Assembly: GCA_003486165.1 (NCBI GenBank)
Contig: DNGT01000301.1
Coordinates: 910 to 6,058, forward strand
Direction: 5' to 3'
DNA length: 5,149 bases
DNA from: Desulfobacteraceae bacterium
GTDB taxonomy: Bacteria > Desulfobacterota > Desulfobacteria > Desulfobacterales > UBA11574
The notes beneath the pieces were generated by a model. The model ran no database searches. It was not told the origin of the DNA and saw nothing but the letters and a program-made list of their open reading frames with translations. The position numbers were made by a program, and so were the translations under genes. Every line of letters starts with the position of its first letter. Position 1 is the first letter of the stretch. Shown one piece after another: positions 1-5,149 of the stretch.

Positions 1-447
1 ATTGCCAATTATCCCTTTACCACACTGACACCCAGTCTTGGTGTGGTTCAAACCAACTGGGCAGAGCCTTTTGTCGTCGCAGATATCCCTGGCTTGATTA
101 AGGGGGCGCACCAGGGAACCGGGCTCGGCATCAAATTTCTCAGGCACATAGAGCGCACCCGCATTTTGATTCACCTTATCGATGTTTCGTCCATTGATCC
201 TGATGATCCCCTCCAGCAATACCGTACCATCAACCAAGAGCTTGGCATGTATGATGAAAAACTTGTGCAAAAGCCTCAAATTGTAGTACTTAATAAACTT
301 GATCTGCCCGGGATTCGTAAAGCAGCTGAAATTTTTCAATCTGCGTTAAAGGATAAAAAAGTATTACTTATTTCCGCATTAACCGGACAGGGGCTTGAAC
401 AATTAAAGTCTCAAATTGTTCGCCTGTTGGACAGTAATGATGAATAA
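1..447 (+). CDS. obg: Obg-family GTPase, C-terminal part (5' end outside window)
   Basis: This is the last 148 codons of an Obg/CgtA GTPase. The reading frame is open from base 1, so the gene starts before the window; the ATA/ATG-like starts inside are not real starts. Visible GTPase motifs are the switch I stretch YPFTTL with its G2 threonine (near bases 10-27), the G3/switch II motif DIPGLIKGAHQGTGLG (from base 82), the G4 motif NKLD (292-303) and the G5 motif SALTG (373-387). The N-terminal glycine-rich Obg fold and the P-loop are upstream and unseen. The protein ends soon after the G domain with a short acidic tail (DSNDE), so it lacks the OCT domain found in many Gram-positive Obg proteins. 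Obg proteins bind the 50S ribosomal subunit and act in its late assembly and in stress signalling. The stop codon lies inside the start of proB, which suggests co-transcription and translational coupling. Confidence 0.95.
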   Translation: MANYPFTTLTPSLGVVQTNWAEPFVVADIPGLIKGAHQGTGLGIKFLRHIERTRILIHLIDVSSIDPDDPLQQYRTINQELGMYDEKLVQKPQIVVLNKLDLPGIRKAAEIFQSALKDKKVLLISALTGQGLEQLKSQIVRLLDSNDE

Positions 448-1582
448 GAAAAGAGCATCCATTCTTTACAATGCCAAACGAGTGGTGGTAAAAGTTGGCA
501 GCAATGTCCTGACAGAAGATCACGGACTGAATTTAAAAGCCATACGATCCATCAGTCGGCAAATCTGCCGCTTAATTGATGGCGGAATCGAAATTATTCT
601 AGTCTCTTCCGGAGCCATGGCTTCCGGGATCAGAAAAGTAGGCCTTGACAAACGGCCGGATGAAATTCCCAAGCGCCAGGCGATTGCCGCCGTGGGCCAG
701 GCCGGACTGATCATGGAGTATGAGAAGGCTTTTGCCCGATATCATAAAAAAGTCGCCCAGATTCTATTGACCGGTGATGACCTCAACAACCGCAAAAGAT
801 ACCTGAATGCTCGAAACACACTCTGTATGCTGTTGTCATGGCAGGTTGTCCCGATCATCAATGAAAACGACACGGTGATGATAGAAGAAATCCAATTTGG
901 AGACAATGATAATCTCGCCGCCATGATTACGCTGTTGATGGATGCAGATATTCTGGTCAACCTGACCGATATTGACGGCCTTTACAACAAGGACCCCCGA
1001 ACCAACCCTGATGCTGACTTTATTCCGCTGGTATCCACCATCGGAGAAGATATAAAAAAGATTGCCGGCGATATTCCGGGTGCTTTAGGTACAGGCGGTA
1101 TGCTCAGCAAGATAAATGCTGCAAAAAAGGTCACTGCTTCGGGAATTCCAATGATCATCGCAAATGGAGGCAGACCGGATGTTTTGAAAAAGCTCTTTTC
1201 CGGTAAAAATGTCGGAACGTTTTTTACACCGTACAAGAAAAAACTGAAAAGCCGCAAATGCTGGATCGCGTTTACCTTAAAACCCAAAGGCGTTATAAGG
1301 ATTGATGATGGTGCTGCCGAAGCAATTCTTAACAAGGGCAAAAGCCTTTTGCCCAGTGGCATTGTGGGCGTTGAAGGTGAATTCACTGTCGGCGCTCCGG
1401 TTGAATTAAGAAATATTGACGATGAGACCTTGGGAACAGGACTGGTTAATTACGGTTCAACGGATATCCGAAAAATCATGGGACTTAAATCGAGCCAGAT
1501 TAAAAACCGCCTGGGACATAAACCTTACGACGATGTGATTCATCGCGACAATCTTGCGGTGACTGCGGAATGTAATTTGTGA
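437..1582 (+). CDS. proB: Glutamate 5-kinase (ProB), AAK kinase plus PUA domain
   Basis: ProB phosphorylates L-glutamate to glutamyl-5-phosphate with ATP, the first and usually proline-inhibited step of proline synthesis in the cytoplasm. Starting at ATG 437 the protein has 381 residues, close to the two-domain family (E. coli ProB has 367). The amino-acid kinase domain shows KVGSNVL (19-25), VSSGAMASG (56-64), RQAIAAVGQAGL (80-91), the glutamate-site motif NEND (142-145), FGDNDNL (154-160), the DIDGLY nucleotide-side segment and GTGGM followed by SKINAA. The last ~110 residues form the PUA domain (GAAEAILNKGKSLLPSGI). The frame is open back to a TTG at 416, but the conserved N-terminus fits ATG 437 or the adjacent ATG 440. 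Only a weak GGA at 429-431 could act as Shine-Dalgarno, so translation probably depends on ribosomes finishing obg, which overlaps by 11 nt. proA follows directly. Confidence 0.96.
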   Translation: MMNKKRASILYNAKRVVVKVGSNVLTEDHGLNLKAIRSISRQICRLIDGGIEIILVSSGAMASGIRKVGLDKRPDEIPKRQAIAAVGQAGLIMEYEKAFARYHKKVAQILLTGDDLNNRKRYLNARNTLCMLLSWQVVPIINENDTVMIEEIQFGDNDNLAAMITLLMDADILVNLTDIDGLYNKDPRTNPDADFIPLVSTIGEDIKKIAGDIPGALGTGGMLSKINAAKKVTASGIPMIIANGGRPDVLKKLFSGKNVGTFFTPYKKKLKSRKCWIAFTLKPKGVIRIDDGAAEAILNKGKSLLPSGIVGVEGEFTVGAPVELRNIDDETLGTGLVNYGSTDIRKIMGLKSSQIKNRLGHKPYDDVIHRDNLAVTAECNL

Positions 1583-1594
1583 TAATTTGTTTTT

Positions 1595-1601
1595 AAAGGG
1601 A
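1595..1601 (+). promoter_or_regulatory. Shine-Dalgarno sequence of proA
   Basis: AAAGGGA lies 7 nt before ATG 1609 in the short proB-proA spacer. It selects 1609 over the out-of-frame ATG at 1604 and makes ATG 1615 less likely. Confidence 0.7.
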
Positions 1602-1608
1602 AAATGCA

Positions 1609-2865
1609 ATGTCAATGGAAACAACCATTCTAAACATGGCCAAAGCCGCCCGGGCGGCTGCCACACAGATGGCCAAGTGCAGTTCAAACCAAAAGAATGC
1701 CGTGCTGCTCGGCATGGCCGATAAAATAGAAAAAGATGCCTCAACGATCAAAAAAGCCAATCAAAAGGATCTTGCCCGGGCAAAAGAAATGGGCCTTTCC
1801 CCTGCTATGATCGACCGACTCACGGTGTCTGACGCAACCATTAAATCAATGGCCAAAGGTTTGCGGGAGGTTGCGGGACTCAATGACCCGGTGGGGGCTA
1901 CAAGCAAGTCCTGGCTGAGGCCAAACGGTCTGGAAGTCACACGAATGCGGATACCGCTGGGTGTCATCGGCATTATTTACGAATCACGGCCCAATGTGAC
2001 CATTGATGCCGCCGGCCTTTGCCTCAAAGCCGGCAACGCCGTGATCCTTCGAGGAGGATCTGAAGCGCTTTATTCAAATCAGGCCCTGGCCGACATCATC
2101 GGACAGGTTCTCAGTGATTGCGGTCTTCCTGAAACAGCGGTGCAGATCGTCCCCGTCAGAGATCGAAAAGCAGTCAACATCCTTCTACATCAGGAAGAAT
2201 TTGTCGATTTGATTATCCCACGTGGTGGAGAAGGATTGATCCGTTTTGTCGTTGAACATTCAACCATACCGGTACTGAAACATTATAAAGGTGTATGCCA
2301 TGTGTATGTGGACGAAGGCGCGGACCTTAATATGGCCGGCGACATCTGCTTCAATGCCAAGGTTCAACGACCGGGGGTTTGCAATGCCATGGAAACCATG
2401 CTTGTGCATCGATCCGTCGCAAAAGAATTTTTGCCGCAAATGGCAAAACGTCTAACAAACGCTGGGGTTGAAATCAGGGGTTGTCCTGAAACATGTCAAA
2501 TCCTGCCGAACGCCCTAAAAGCCGAGCAATCGGACTGGCCGGAAGAATATCTCGACCTTGTCCTGGCTGTCAGGGTCGTCGAAGACATGGAGCAGGCCAT
2601 CTCTCACATTTCAAAATATGGTTCAAAACATACGGAATCCATTGTGACGCGCGATTATAAGCGGGCCAAACGTTTTGTCCGCGAAACCGATTCTTCGGTG
2701 GTGCTGGTCAATGCGTCCACTCGGTTTAATGACGGTGGTGAGCTTGGCCTGGGTGCCGAAATCGGTATCAGCACCTCAAAGCTCCATGCCTTCGGCCCCA
2801 TGGGCGTGGAGGAACTGACCACCACCAAGTTTGTGGTATTCGGGGATGGGCAGATAAGAACATAG
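1609..2865 (+). CDS. proA: Glutamate-5-semialdehyde dehydrogenase (gamma-glutamyl phosphate reductase, ProA)
   Basis: ProA reduces glutamyl-5-phosphate to glutamate-5-semialdehyde with NADPH, the second step of proline synthesis, and in E. coli is thought to work together with ProB. The protein has 418 residues, the usual length (E. coli ProA has 417). It belongs to the aldehyde dehydrogenase superfamily. Visible marks are ESRPNV (125-130), [14 protein letters not shown] (140-153), IPRGGEGL (around 203-210), the catalytic-cysteine segment [11 protein letters not shown] with Cys258, and the C-terminal [10 protein letters not shown] and [12 protein letters not shown] stretches. ATG 1609 is preferred because AAAGGGA (1595-1601) lies 7 nt before it; ATG 1615, two codons later, is possible. 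The 26-nt gap after proB has no terminator, so proB and proA are very likely one transcript. No classical G+C stem with a T-run follows the stop codon. Confidence 0.97.
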   Translation: MSMETTILNMAKAARAAATQMAKCSSNQKNAVLLGMADKIEKDASTIKKANQKDLARAKEMGLSPAMIDRLTVSDATIKSMAKGLREVAGLNDPVGATSKSWLRPNGLEVTRMRIPLGVIGIIYESRPNVTIDAAGLCLKAGNAVILRGGSEALYSNQALADIIGQVLSDCGLPETAVQIVPVRDRKAVNILLHQEEFVDLIIPRGGEGLIRFVVEHSTIPVLKHYKGVCHVYVDEGADLNMAGDICFNAKVQRPGVCNAMETMLVHRSVAKEFLPQMAKRLTNAGVEIRGCPETCQILPNALKAEQSDWPEEYLDLVLAVRVVEDMEQAISHISKYGSKHTESIVTRDYKRAKRFVRETDSSVVLVNASTRFNDGGELGLGAEIGISTSKLHAFGPMGVEELTTTKFVVFGDGQIRT

Positions 2866-2880
2866 CCTGAATATTTCATG

Positions 2881-2949
2881 AAAATTTTTGAGAAGTCTTT
2901 TTTATAGGTTGAAGAGAAAGTTTGTGATTTACAATTTCTCAAAATTTTT
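2881..2949. repeat. AT-rich inverted repeat after proA
   Basis: TTTTGAGAA (2886-2894) is perfectly complementary to TTCTCAAAA (2936-2944). With one unpaired T (2885) the pairing extends by four more A-T pairs (2881-2884 with 2945-2948). The loop is 41 nt. The arms are nearly all A-T, so this is a weak RNA hairpin and not a standard terminator. It may be a decayed edge of the repeat region, a protein site, or chance in AT-rich DNA. Confidence 0.4.
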
Positions 2950-2966
2950 CACCCTACGGGCGATCA

Positions 2967-3051
2967 CGAGGCGTTCATTTGCTGCGTTATCAAGGGTTTG
3001 CAGTAGCCTACTACGGCTGCACCCTTGAATGCCTTGCAAATGAACGCCTCG
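2967..3051. repeat. 85-nt nested palindromic element, REP/MITE-like
   Basis: The outer arms are a perfect 16-bp inverted repeat: CGAGGCGTTCATTTGC (2967-2982) and GCAAATGAACGCCTCG (3036-3051). Inside, after an 8 x 8 internal loop, CAAGGGT (2991-2997) pairs with ACCCTTG (3021-3027), and after a 2-nt bulge GCAG (3000-3003) pairs with CTGC (3017-3020), around a 13-nt apical region that contains GTAG/CTAC. Further out, TTTCAC (2947-2952) can pair with GTGAAA (3057-3062). The whole could form one long stem-loop in RNA or a cruciform in DNA. No T-run follows on either strand, so it is not a plain intrinsic terminator. It resembles dispersed intergenic palindromes I recall from deltaproteobacterial genomes, which I could not check here. 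No target-site duplication or transposase is seen. Confidence 0.75.
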
Positions 3052-3129
3052 CAAACGTGAAATAATCAGGTCAGTGTGGCTAAAAAAAGAGAGCTTTGAA
3101 AAATGCTCATTTTTGTTCAAGTTCGAGGA

Positions 3130-3188
3130 AGGCGAAAATTTTAACCACAGGAATACCTTGAGTATTTTGAGGATTAAAATTTGAGCCT
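3130..3188. repeat. 59-nt imperfect palindrome with a nested hairpin
   Basis: AAATTTTAACC (3136-3146) pairs with GG-A-TTAAAATTT (3171-3182) over 11 bp with a single bulged A at 3173. Inside, AATAC (3152-3156) pairs perfectly with GTATT (3162-3166) around the 5-nt loop CTTGA. Outside, AGGC (3130-3133) pairs with GCCT (3185-3188), separated from the main stem by GA facing GA (3134-3135 and 3183-3184), the arrangement of tandem G-A mismatches. The layering of several stems is more than chance A-T pairing would usually give. Whether it acts as RNA (a leader or small RNA ahead of nadD) or as DNA (a repeat element) cannot be told from one copy. Confidence 0.6.
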
Positions 3189-3202
3189 GACGCAGAGATT
3201 GG

Positions 3203-3221
3203 GCAAAAAGGGGGGTTTTGC
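3203..3221 (+). repeat. Small hairpin with a G-rich loop upstream of nadD
   Basis: GCAAAA (3203-3208) pairs with TTTTGC (3216-3221) around the 7-nt loop AGGGGGG. It ends 29 nt before the proposed nadD start, inside the likely leader. The G6 run is unusual in this region. It could be a regulatory hairpin, or simply the right end of the repeat-rich segment. Confidence 0.4.
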
Positions 3222-3240
3222 AAAGGTTTCACAAAAACAT

Positions 3241-3253
3241 AGGGGAATTTTTG
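3241..3253 (+). promoter_or_regulatory. Shine-Dalgarno and TTG start of nadD
   Basis: AGGGGA (3241-3246) sits 4 nt before TTG 3251. Starting there gives MKRIGLFGGTFNP, exactly the expected NadD N-terminus. The frame is open further upstream to a TTG at 3218, but that would add eleven residues outside the family pattern and has no comparable Shine-Dalgarno sequence. No ATG or GTG is available near this position in the frame. Confidence 0.75.
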
Positions 3254-3919
3254 AAGCGCATAGGGCTTTTTGGGGGTACGTTCAATCCGATTCATTTGGG
3301 ACATGTCCAGGTTGTTCGGGAGGTTAAGGCGGGTTTTGGCCTGGATAAAATTCTGATTATTCCGTCTGCGCTTCCACCGCACAAGGAACTGGAAGGCGTG
3401 GTGGATGCCGAAGACCGCCTTGAGATGATTCGACTCGCATTTTCAGATGATCCGAATTTTGTGATCTCAGATGTCGAGCTGAAACGTTCGGGCCCTTCCT
3501 ACACCATCGATACGGTTCGCCATTTTAAATCGATTTCGCCCCAAAATACGGAACTTTATCTCATCTTGGGGCTGGATGCTTTTTTAGAAATAGATACCTG
3601 GAAATCTTACGATGACCTTTTTTTGCTGATCCCCTTTATTGTTATGTCCCGAGCCATTAACAAAAAAAACAGCGCCGAGTTAAAATGGAAATCCCTAAAA
3701 AATTACCTTCAATCCAAGATCTCAAAGGGATATACATTCTCCCCTAATCAATCATCTTTTATACATGATAAAAAGCAACCGGTCTGGGTGTTTAATGTCA
3801 CGCCTGTGGATATTTCATCAACAACCATTCGAAAACGTATCAAAGAAGGGCGCTCGATTAAACGACTGGTTCCAGACATCGTCGAAGATTTTATAAAAGC
3901 CAAAGGACTTTATTTATGA
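3251..3919 (+). CDS. nadD: Nicotinate-nucleotide adenylyltransferase (NadD), TTG start
   Basis: NadD transfers the AMP group of ATP to nicotinate mononucleotide, giving deamido-NAD, the central step of NAD synthesis in the cytoplasm. From TTG 3251 the protein has 222 residues, a normal length (E. coli NadD has 213). The nucleotidyltransferase fold is clear: GGTFNPIHLGH (8-18) carries the (H/T)xGH signature, followed by IIPSALPPHK (36-45), GPSYTIDTV (81-89), the LGLDAF..I..W segment (106-117) and the C-terminal ISSTTIR motif (188-194). A run of eight A residues near 3660-3669 lies within the gene but the frame is intact. The stop codon overlaps the start of rsfS in ATGA, so the two are translated together. 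Its promoter is unclear: transcription either reads through the repeat-filled gap from proA or starts inside it. Confidence 0.95.
   Translation: MKRIGLFGGTFNPIHLGHVQVVREVKAGFGLDKILIIPSALPPHKELEGVVDAEDRLEMIRLAFSDDPNFVISDVELKRSGPSYTIDTVRHFKSISPQNTELYLILGLDAFLEIDTWKSYDDLFLLIPFIVMSRAINKKNSAELKWKSLKNYLQSKISKGYTFSPNQSSFIHDKKQPVWVFNVTPVDISSTTIRKRIKEGRSIKRLVPDIVEDFIKAKGLYL
3902..3907 (+). promoter_or_regulatory. Shine-Dalgarno sequence of rsfS inside the end of nadD
   Basis: AAAGGA lies 8 nt before ATG 3916 and supports that start, although the gene overlaps nadD by 4 nt and could also be translated by re-initiation. Confidence 0.6.
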
Positions 3920-4302
3920 CAAATACGCCCGGTACTATCTTAGACCCTGAGCTTGGTCTTTACATCAACGCCGTTATGGGAAAAAAAGCAATAGACATGG
4001 TGGTGCTTGATGTTCGAGAACTCACTTCTTTTTCCGATATCTTTATCATATGCAGCGGTCGTTCCAACCGCCAGGTTTCAGCCATAGCGGAGTATATCCA
4101 GGTAAACCTGAAAAAACACGCCATAAAACCTCTGAGTGTTGAAGGGAAAAAAGAAGGTCACTGGGTTCTACTCGATTACGGTCATGTCATCATTCACGTT
4201 TTTTATGAACCGGTTCGTGCCTTCTATGATCTGGAAGGGCTCTGGATCGATGCAAAAAGAATAGACACCAGACGTTTTTTGACAGACTCCGCGAAATCCT
4301 AA
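3916..4302 (+). CDS. rsfS: Ribosomal silencing factor RsfS (Iojap/DUF143 family)
   Basis: RsfS binds ribosomal protein uL14 on the free 50S subunit and blocks joining with 30S, lowering translation when nutrients are short. The 128-residue protein shows the compact family fold and its conserved blocks: D32 and SDIFIICSGRSNRQV (40-54), EGKKEGHWVLLDYGHVIIHVF (76-96) and RAFYDLEGLW (101-110). The length is slightly above the E. coli protein (105 residues), with a short extra N-terminus. The start ATG 3916 overlaps the nadD stop in ATGA, the typical nadD-rsfS pairing. It is the last + strand gene in the window. The next gene points the opposite way with only 8 nt between the stop codons, and no strong terminator is visible between them. 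Confidence 0.95.
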   Translation: MTNTPGTILDPELGLYINAVMGKKAIDMVVLDVRELTSFSDIFIICSGRSNRQVSAIAEYIQVNLKKHAIKPLSVEGKKEGHWVLLDYGHVIIHVFYEPVRAFYDLEGLWIDAKRIDTRRFLTDSAKS

Positions 4303-4310
4303 AATAATAG

Positions 4311-4988
4311 TTATTTCCCTGCAACATCCTGTCCGCAGTGCTTACAGATTTTTGCTCTTTTTTTTATGATTTCCGCACAAAAAGGACATTCACGGGTGAA
4401 AAACCGTTCATGAATCTTATTCACAGATTCATCGACCTTTTTCTGAATAATTTCATTGCCGAATCTGGCACTTTTAATCGGTTCTATGGCTTCAAGCACT
4501 CCAATATCACCGATCATTTCCGCTGCTTTTAACCGGACTCTCTGAGGTTCAGTTGCATCGAGAAGCATTCTGACTACGGTAACGTGGTCTTTGGCCACGT
4601 AGGCATCCGCAAGAATGGAAAACCCTATCTTGGTTTTTTCCTTTATCATTTCCTGCTCAGCCAAAACCTCTTCGTCAATGATTTGCCCGGTACCTCCTAT
4701 GGGACTAAAAACAGGAATGCATTCAAACTGTTTTGTACCCGGATAGTTCATGCACCGGTAAGATGATACCTGGCCATAATTTTCCTCCATATTGTCCCAT
4801 CCCTGAACATACAAGGAGCATTCATCGTTGAAACATATAAACAGATAAGGAGTTCCCCAGCCGAGACCGTCGCTGAAGCTAAACGGGGGAACTTCCCAGA
4901 TCATCATTTCTGCCCCACAGTGAGGGCATTTGGGCTTGTCTTGGCTAAGTACTTTTTCTAAAACTTGCTCTTTGGTTTCAAAGGCCAT
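4311..4988 (-). CDS. Uncharacterised protein with two zinc-ribbon-like ends and a HEAT-like middle
   Basis: I do not recognise a named family for the full 225-residue protein. Near the N-terminus is a four-cysteine cluster, C21-P-H-C24 and C52-x4-C57, that looks like a zinc ribbon with an aromatic, glycine-rich insert (WEVPPFSFSDGLGWG, 31-45); Cys79 and Cys90 follow. Residues 148-196 resemble PBS-lyase/HEAT helical repeats (VRLKAAEMIGDIGVLEAIEPI), a fold used for protein contacts. The C-terminus has a second zinc ribbon, CPFC (201-204) and CKHC (215-218), of the UPF0547-like kind. There is no signal peptide or membrane segment, so it is probably cytoplasmic. The start ATG (4988-4986) has a strong GGAGG (+ strand 4996-5000) 7 nt before it. 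It converges with rsfS and has its own upstream region, so it is not part of the nadD operon. An adaptor or scaffold role is a guess from architecture only. Confidence 0.9.
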   Translation of the reverse strand: MAFETKEQVLEKVLSQDKPKCPHCGAEMMIWEVPPFSFSDGLGWGTPYLFICFNDECSLYVQGWDNMEENYGQVSSYRCMNYPGTKQFECIPVFSPIGGTGQIIDEEVLAEQEMIKEKTKIGFSILADAYVAKDHVTVVRMLLDATEPQRVRLKAAEMIGDIGVLEAIEPIKSARFGNEIIQKKVDESVNKIHERFFTRECPFCAEIIKKRAKICKHCGQDVAGK

Positions 4989-4995
4989 TCATTAT

Positions 4996-5000
4996 CCTCC
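4996..5000 (-). promoter_or_regulatory. Strong Shine-Dalgarno (GGAGG) of the zinc-ribbon/HEAT-like gene
   Basis: On the minus strand GGAGG lies 7 nt before the ATG at 4988-4986. It is the strongest ribosome binding site in the window and fixes the start of the gene. Confidence 0.8.
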
Positions 5001-5015
5001 AATATTTGGTAATTG

Positions 5016-5045
5016 TGAAAAATTTTATTTGGTTTCAAATTTTCA
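5016..5045. repeat. AT-rich inverted repeat in the leader of the minus-strand gene
   Basis: TGAAAAATTT (5016-5025) pairs with AAATTTTCA (5037-5045) over 9 bp with one extra A, around an 11-nt loop. It lies between the possible promoter and the Shine-Dalgarno sequence. It could be an operator or a weak leader hairpin, or chance in AT-rich sequence. Confidence 0.3.
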
Positions 5046-5054
5046 ATATGACTA

Positions 5055-5081
5055 ATATTACCATTAATTGTGATTTGGCAA
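5055..5081 (-). promoter_or_regulatory. Possible promoter of the zinc-ribbon/HEAT-like gene
   Basis: On the minus strand TTGCCA (5081-5076) could be a -35 and TAATAT (5060-5055), preceded by TGG as in extended -10 elements, a -10. The spacer is 15 nt, shorter than the usual 17, and AT-rich DNA gives such matches often. It would leave a leader of about 60 nt. Confidence 0.3.
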
Positions 5082-5107
5082 CATTCAGGAAAAAAGTAAT
5101 TTGCCAA
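5075..5107. repeat. Spaced inverted repeat TTGGCAA / TTGCCAA
   Basis: Two perfect 7-bp arms (5075-5081 and 5101-5107) are separated by 19 nt. The proximal arm coincides with the possible -35 of the minus-strand gene, so it could be a regulator site. No regulator is identified. Confidence 0.3.
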
Positions 5108-5149
5108 TACGAGTCTGATTTATAAATCCTCTTTGGAATATACTTAAAT

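Larger units (their letters stand above)
2866..3250. other. Repeat-rich gene-free stretch between proA and nadD
   Basis: This 385-nt stretch has no credible gene: the minus-strand open frames crossing it overlap one another and the ends of proA and nadD and resemble no protein I recognise. It holds at least four inverted-repeat structures, listed separately (2881-2949, 2967-3051, 3130-3188, 3203-3221), plus the AT palindrome AAAAATG-CT-CATTTTT at 3099-3114. All other + strand junctions in the window are overlaps or gaps of at most 26 nt, so this stretch stands out as an insertion or a separate regulatory region. I see no convincing sigma-70 promoter in it, although nadD would need one if the repeats stop transcription from proA. 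Confidence 0.8.

Noticed and set aside
416..436. Upstream TTG start for proB at 416
   Set aside because: It adds seven residues outside the family pattern, has no Shine-Dalgarno, and two ATGs follow at 437 and 440 that match the conserved N-terminus.
982..1386. 134-codon minus-strand open frame inside proB
   Set aside because: It is fully antisense to a well-conserved gene and reads as a shadow of it.
2967..3051. The 85-nt palindrome as a classical intrinsic terminator of proA
   Set aside because: No T-run follows the stem on either strand, and the stem is broken by an 8 x 8 internal loop.
3099..3114. AT palindrome AAAAATG-CT-CATTTTT as a regulatory hairpin
   Set aside because: A 2-nt loop cannot close and the arms are nearly all A-T; I mention it only as part of the repeat-rich stretch.
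3218..3250. Upstream TTG start for nadD at 3218
   Set aside because: The extra eleven residues are not NadD-like, and TTG 3251 has AGGGGA in front and gives the canonical MKRIGLFGGTFNP start.
2866..3250. CRISPR array or tRNA in the proA-nadD gap
   Set aside because: There are no regularly spaced direct repeats, and no cloverleaf or T-loop signature; the repeats are inverted and differ from one another.
2655..3382. Three overlapping minus-strand open frames across the proA-nadD gap
   Set aside because: They overlap coding genes and one another, match no family I know, and one is translated through the palindrome; they are chance frames.
4331..4365. Terminator for rsfS ending in the T8 run at 4358-4365
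   Set aside because: The only stem nearby (CTGT/ACAG) is 4 bp and lies well before the T-run, and the run encodes lysines of the minus-strand gene.

Overview
The window looks like a chromosomal housekeeping locus from a bacterium of the former Deltaproteobacteria, probably Desulfobacterota and possibly Desulfobacterales. That placement rests on the gene order obg-proB-proA-nadD-rsfS, on the protein sequences, and on the kind of palindromic intergenic repeats present. It is an inference from memory, not a database result. Base composition is moderate in the genes and clearly AT-rich in the two non-coding stretches.

Layout on the + strand. The window opens inside obg, a ribosome-associated GTPase, and holds only its last 148 codons. 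The end of obg overlaps the start of proB (glutamate 5-kinase), and proA (glutamyl-5-phosphate reductase) follows 26 nt after proB. ProB and ProA are the first two enzymes of proline synthesis from glutamate. A 385-nt gene-free stretch (2866-3250) comes next. It is full of nested inverted repeats: an AT-rich pair, an 85-nt palindrome around 2967-3051, a 59-nt palindrome around 3130-3188, and a small G-looped hairpin just before nadD. After it come nadD (nicotinate-nucleotide adenylyltransferase, NAD synthesis), most likely starting at a TTG, and rsfS (ribosomal silencing factor), which overlaps nadD by 4 nt.

On the - strand, converging on rsfS with an 8-nt gap, is a gene for a 225-residue protein. 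It has a cysteine pair cluster at each end and a HEAT-like helical segment between them. Its function is unknown. Its upstream region (4989-5149) is AT-rich, with a strong Shine-Dalgarno sequence, a possible extended -10 promoter and several short inverted repeats.

How the genes fit together. The + strand genes join ribosome assembly or silencing (Obg, RsfS) with proline and NAD synthesis. This is a common housekeeping cluster and not a dedicated pathway. No defence system, CRISPR array, transposase or tRNA is visible. The part most worth a second look is the repeat-filled gap between proA and nadD, which looks like one or two dispersed palindromic elements inserted into an otherwise tightly packed operon.
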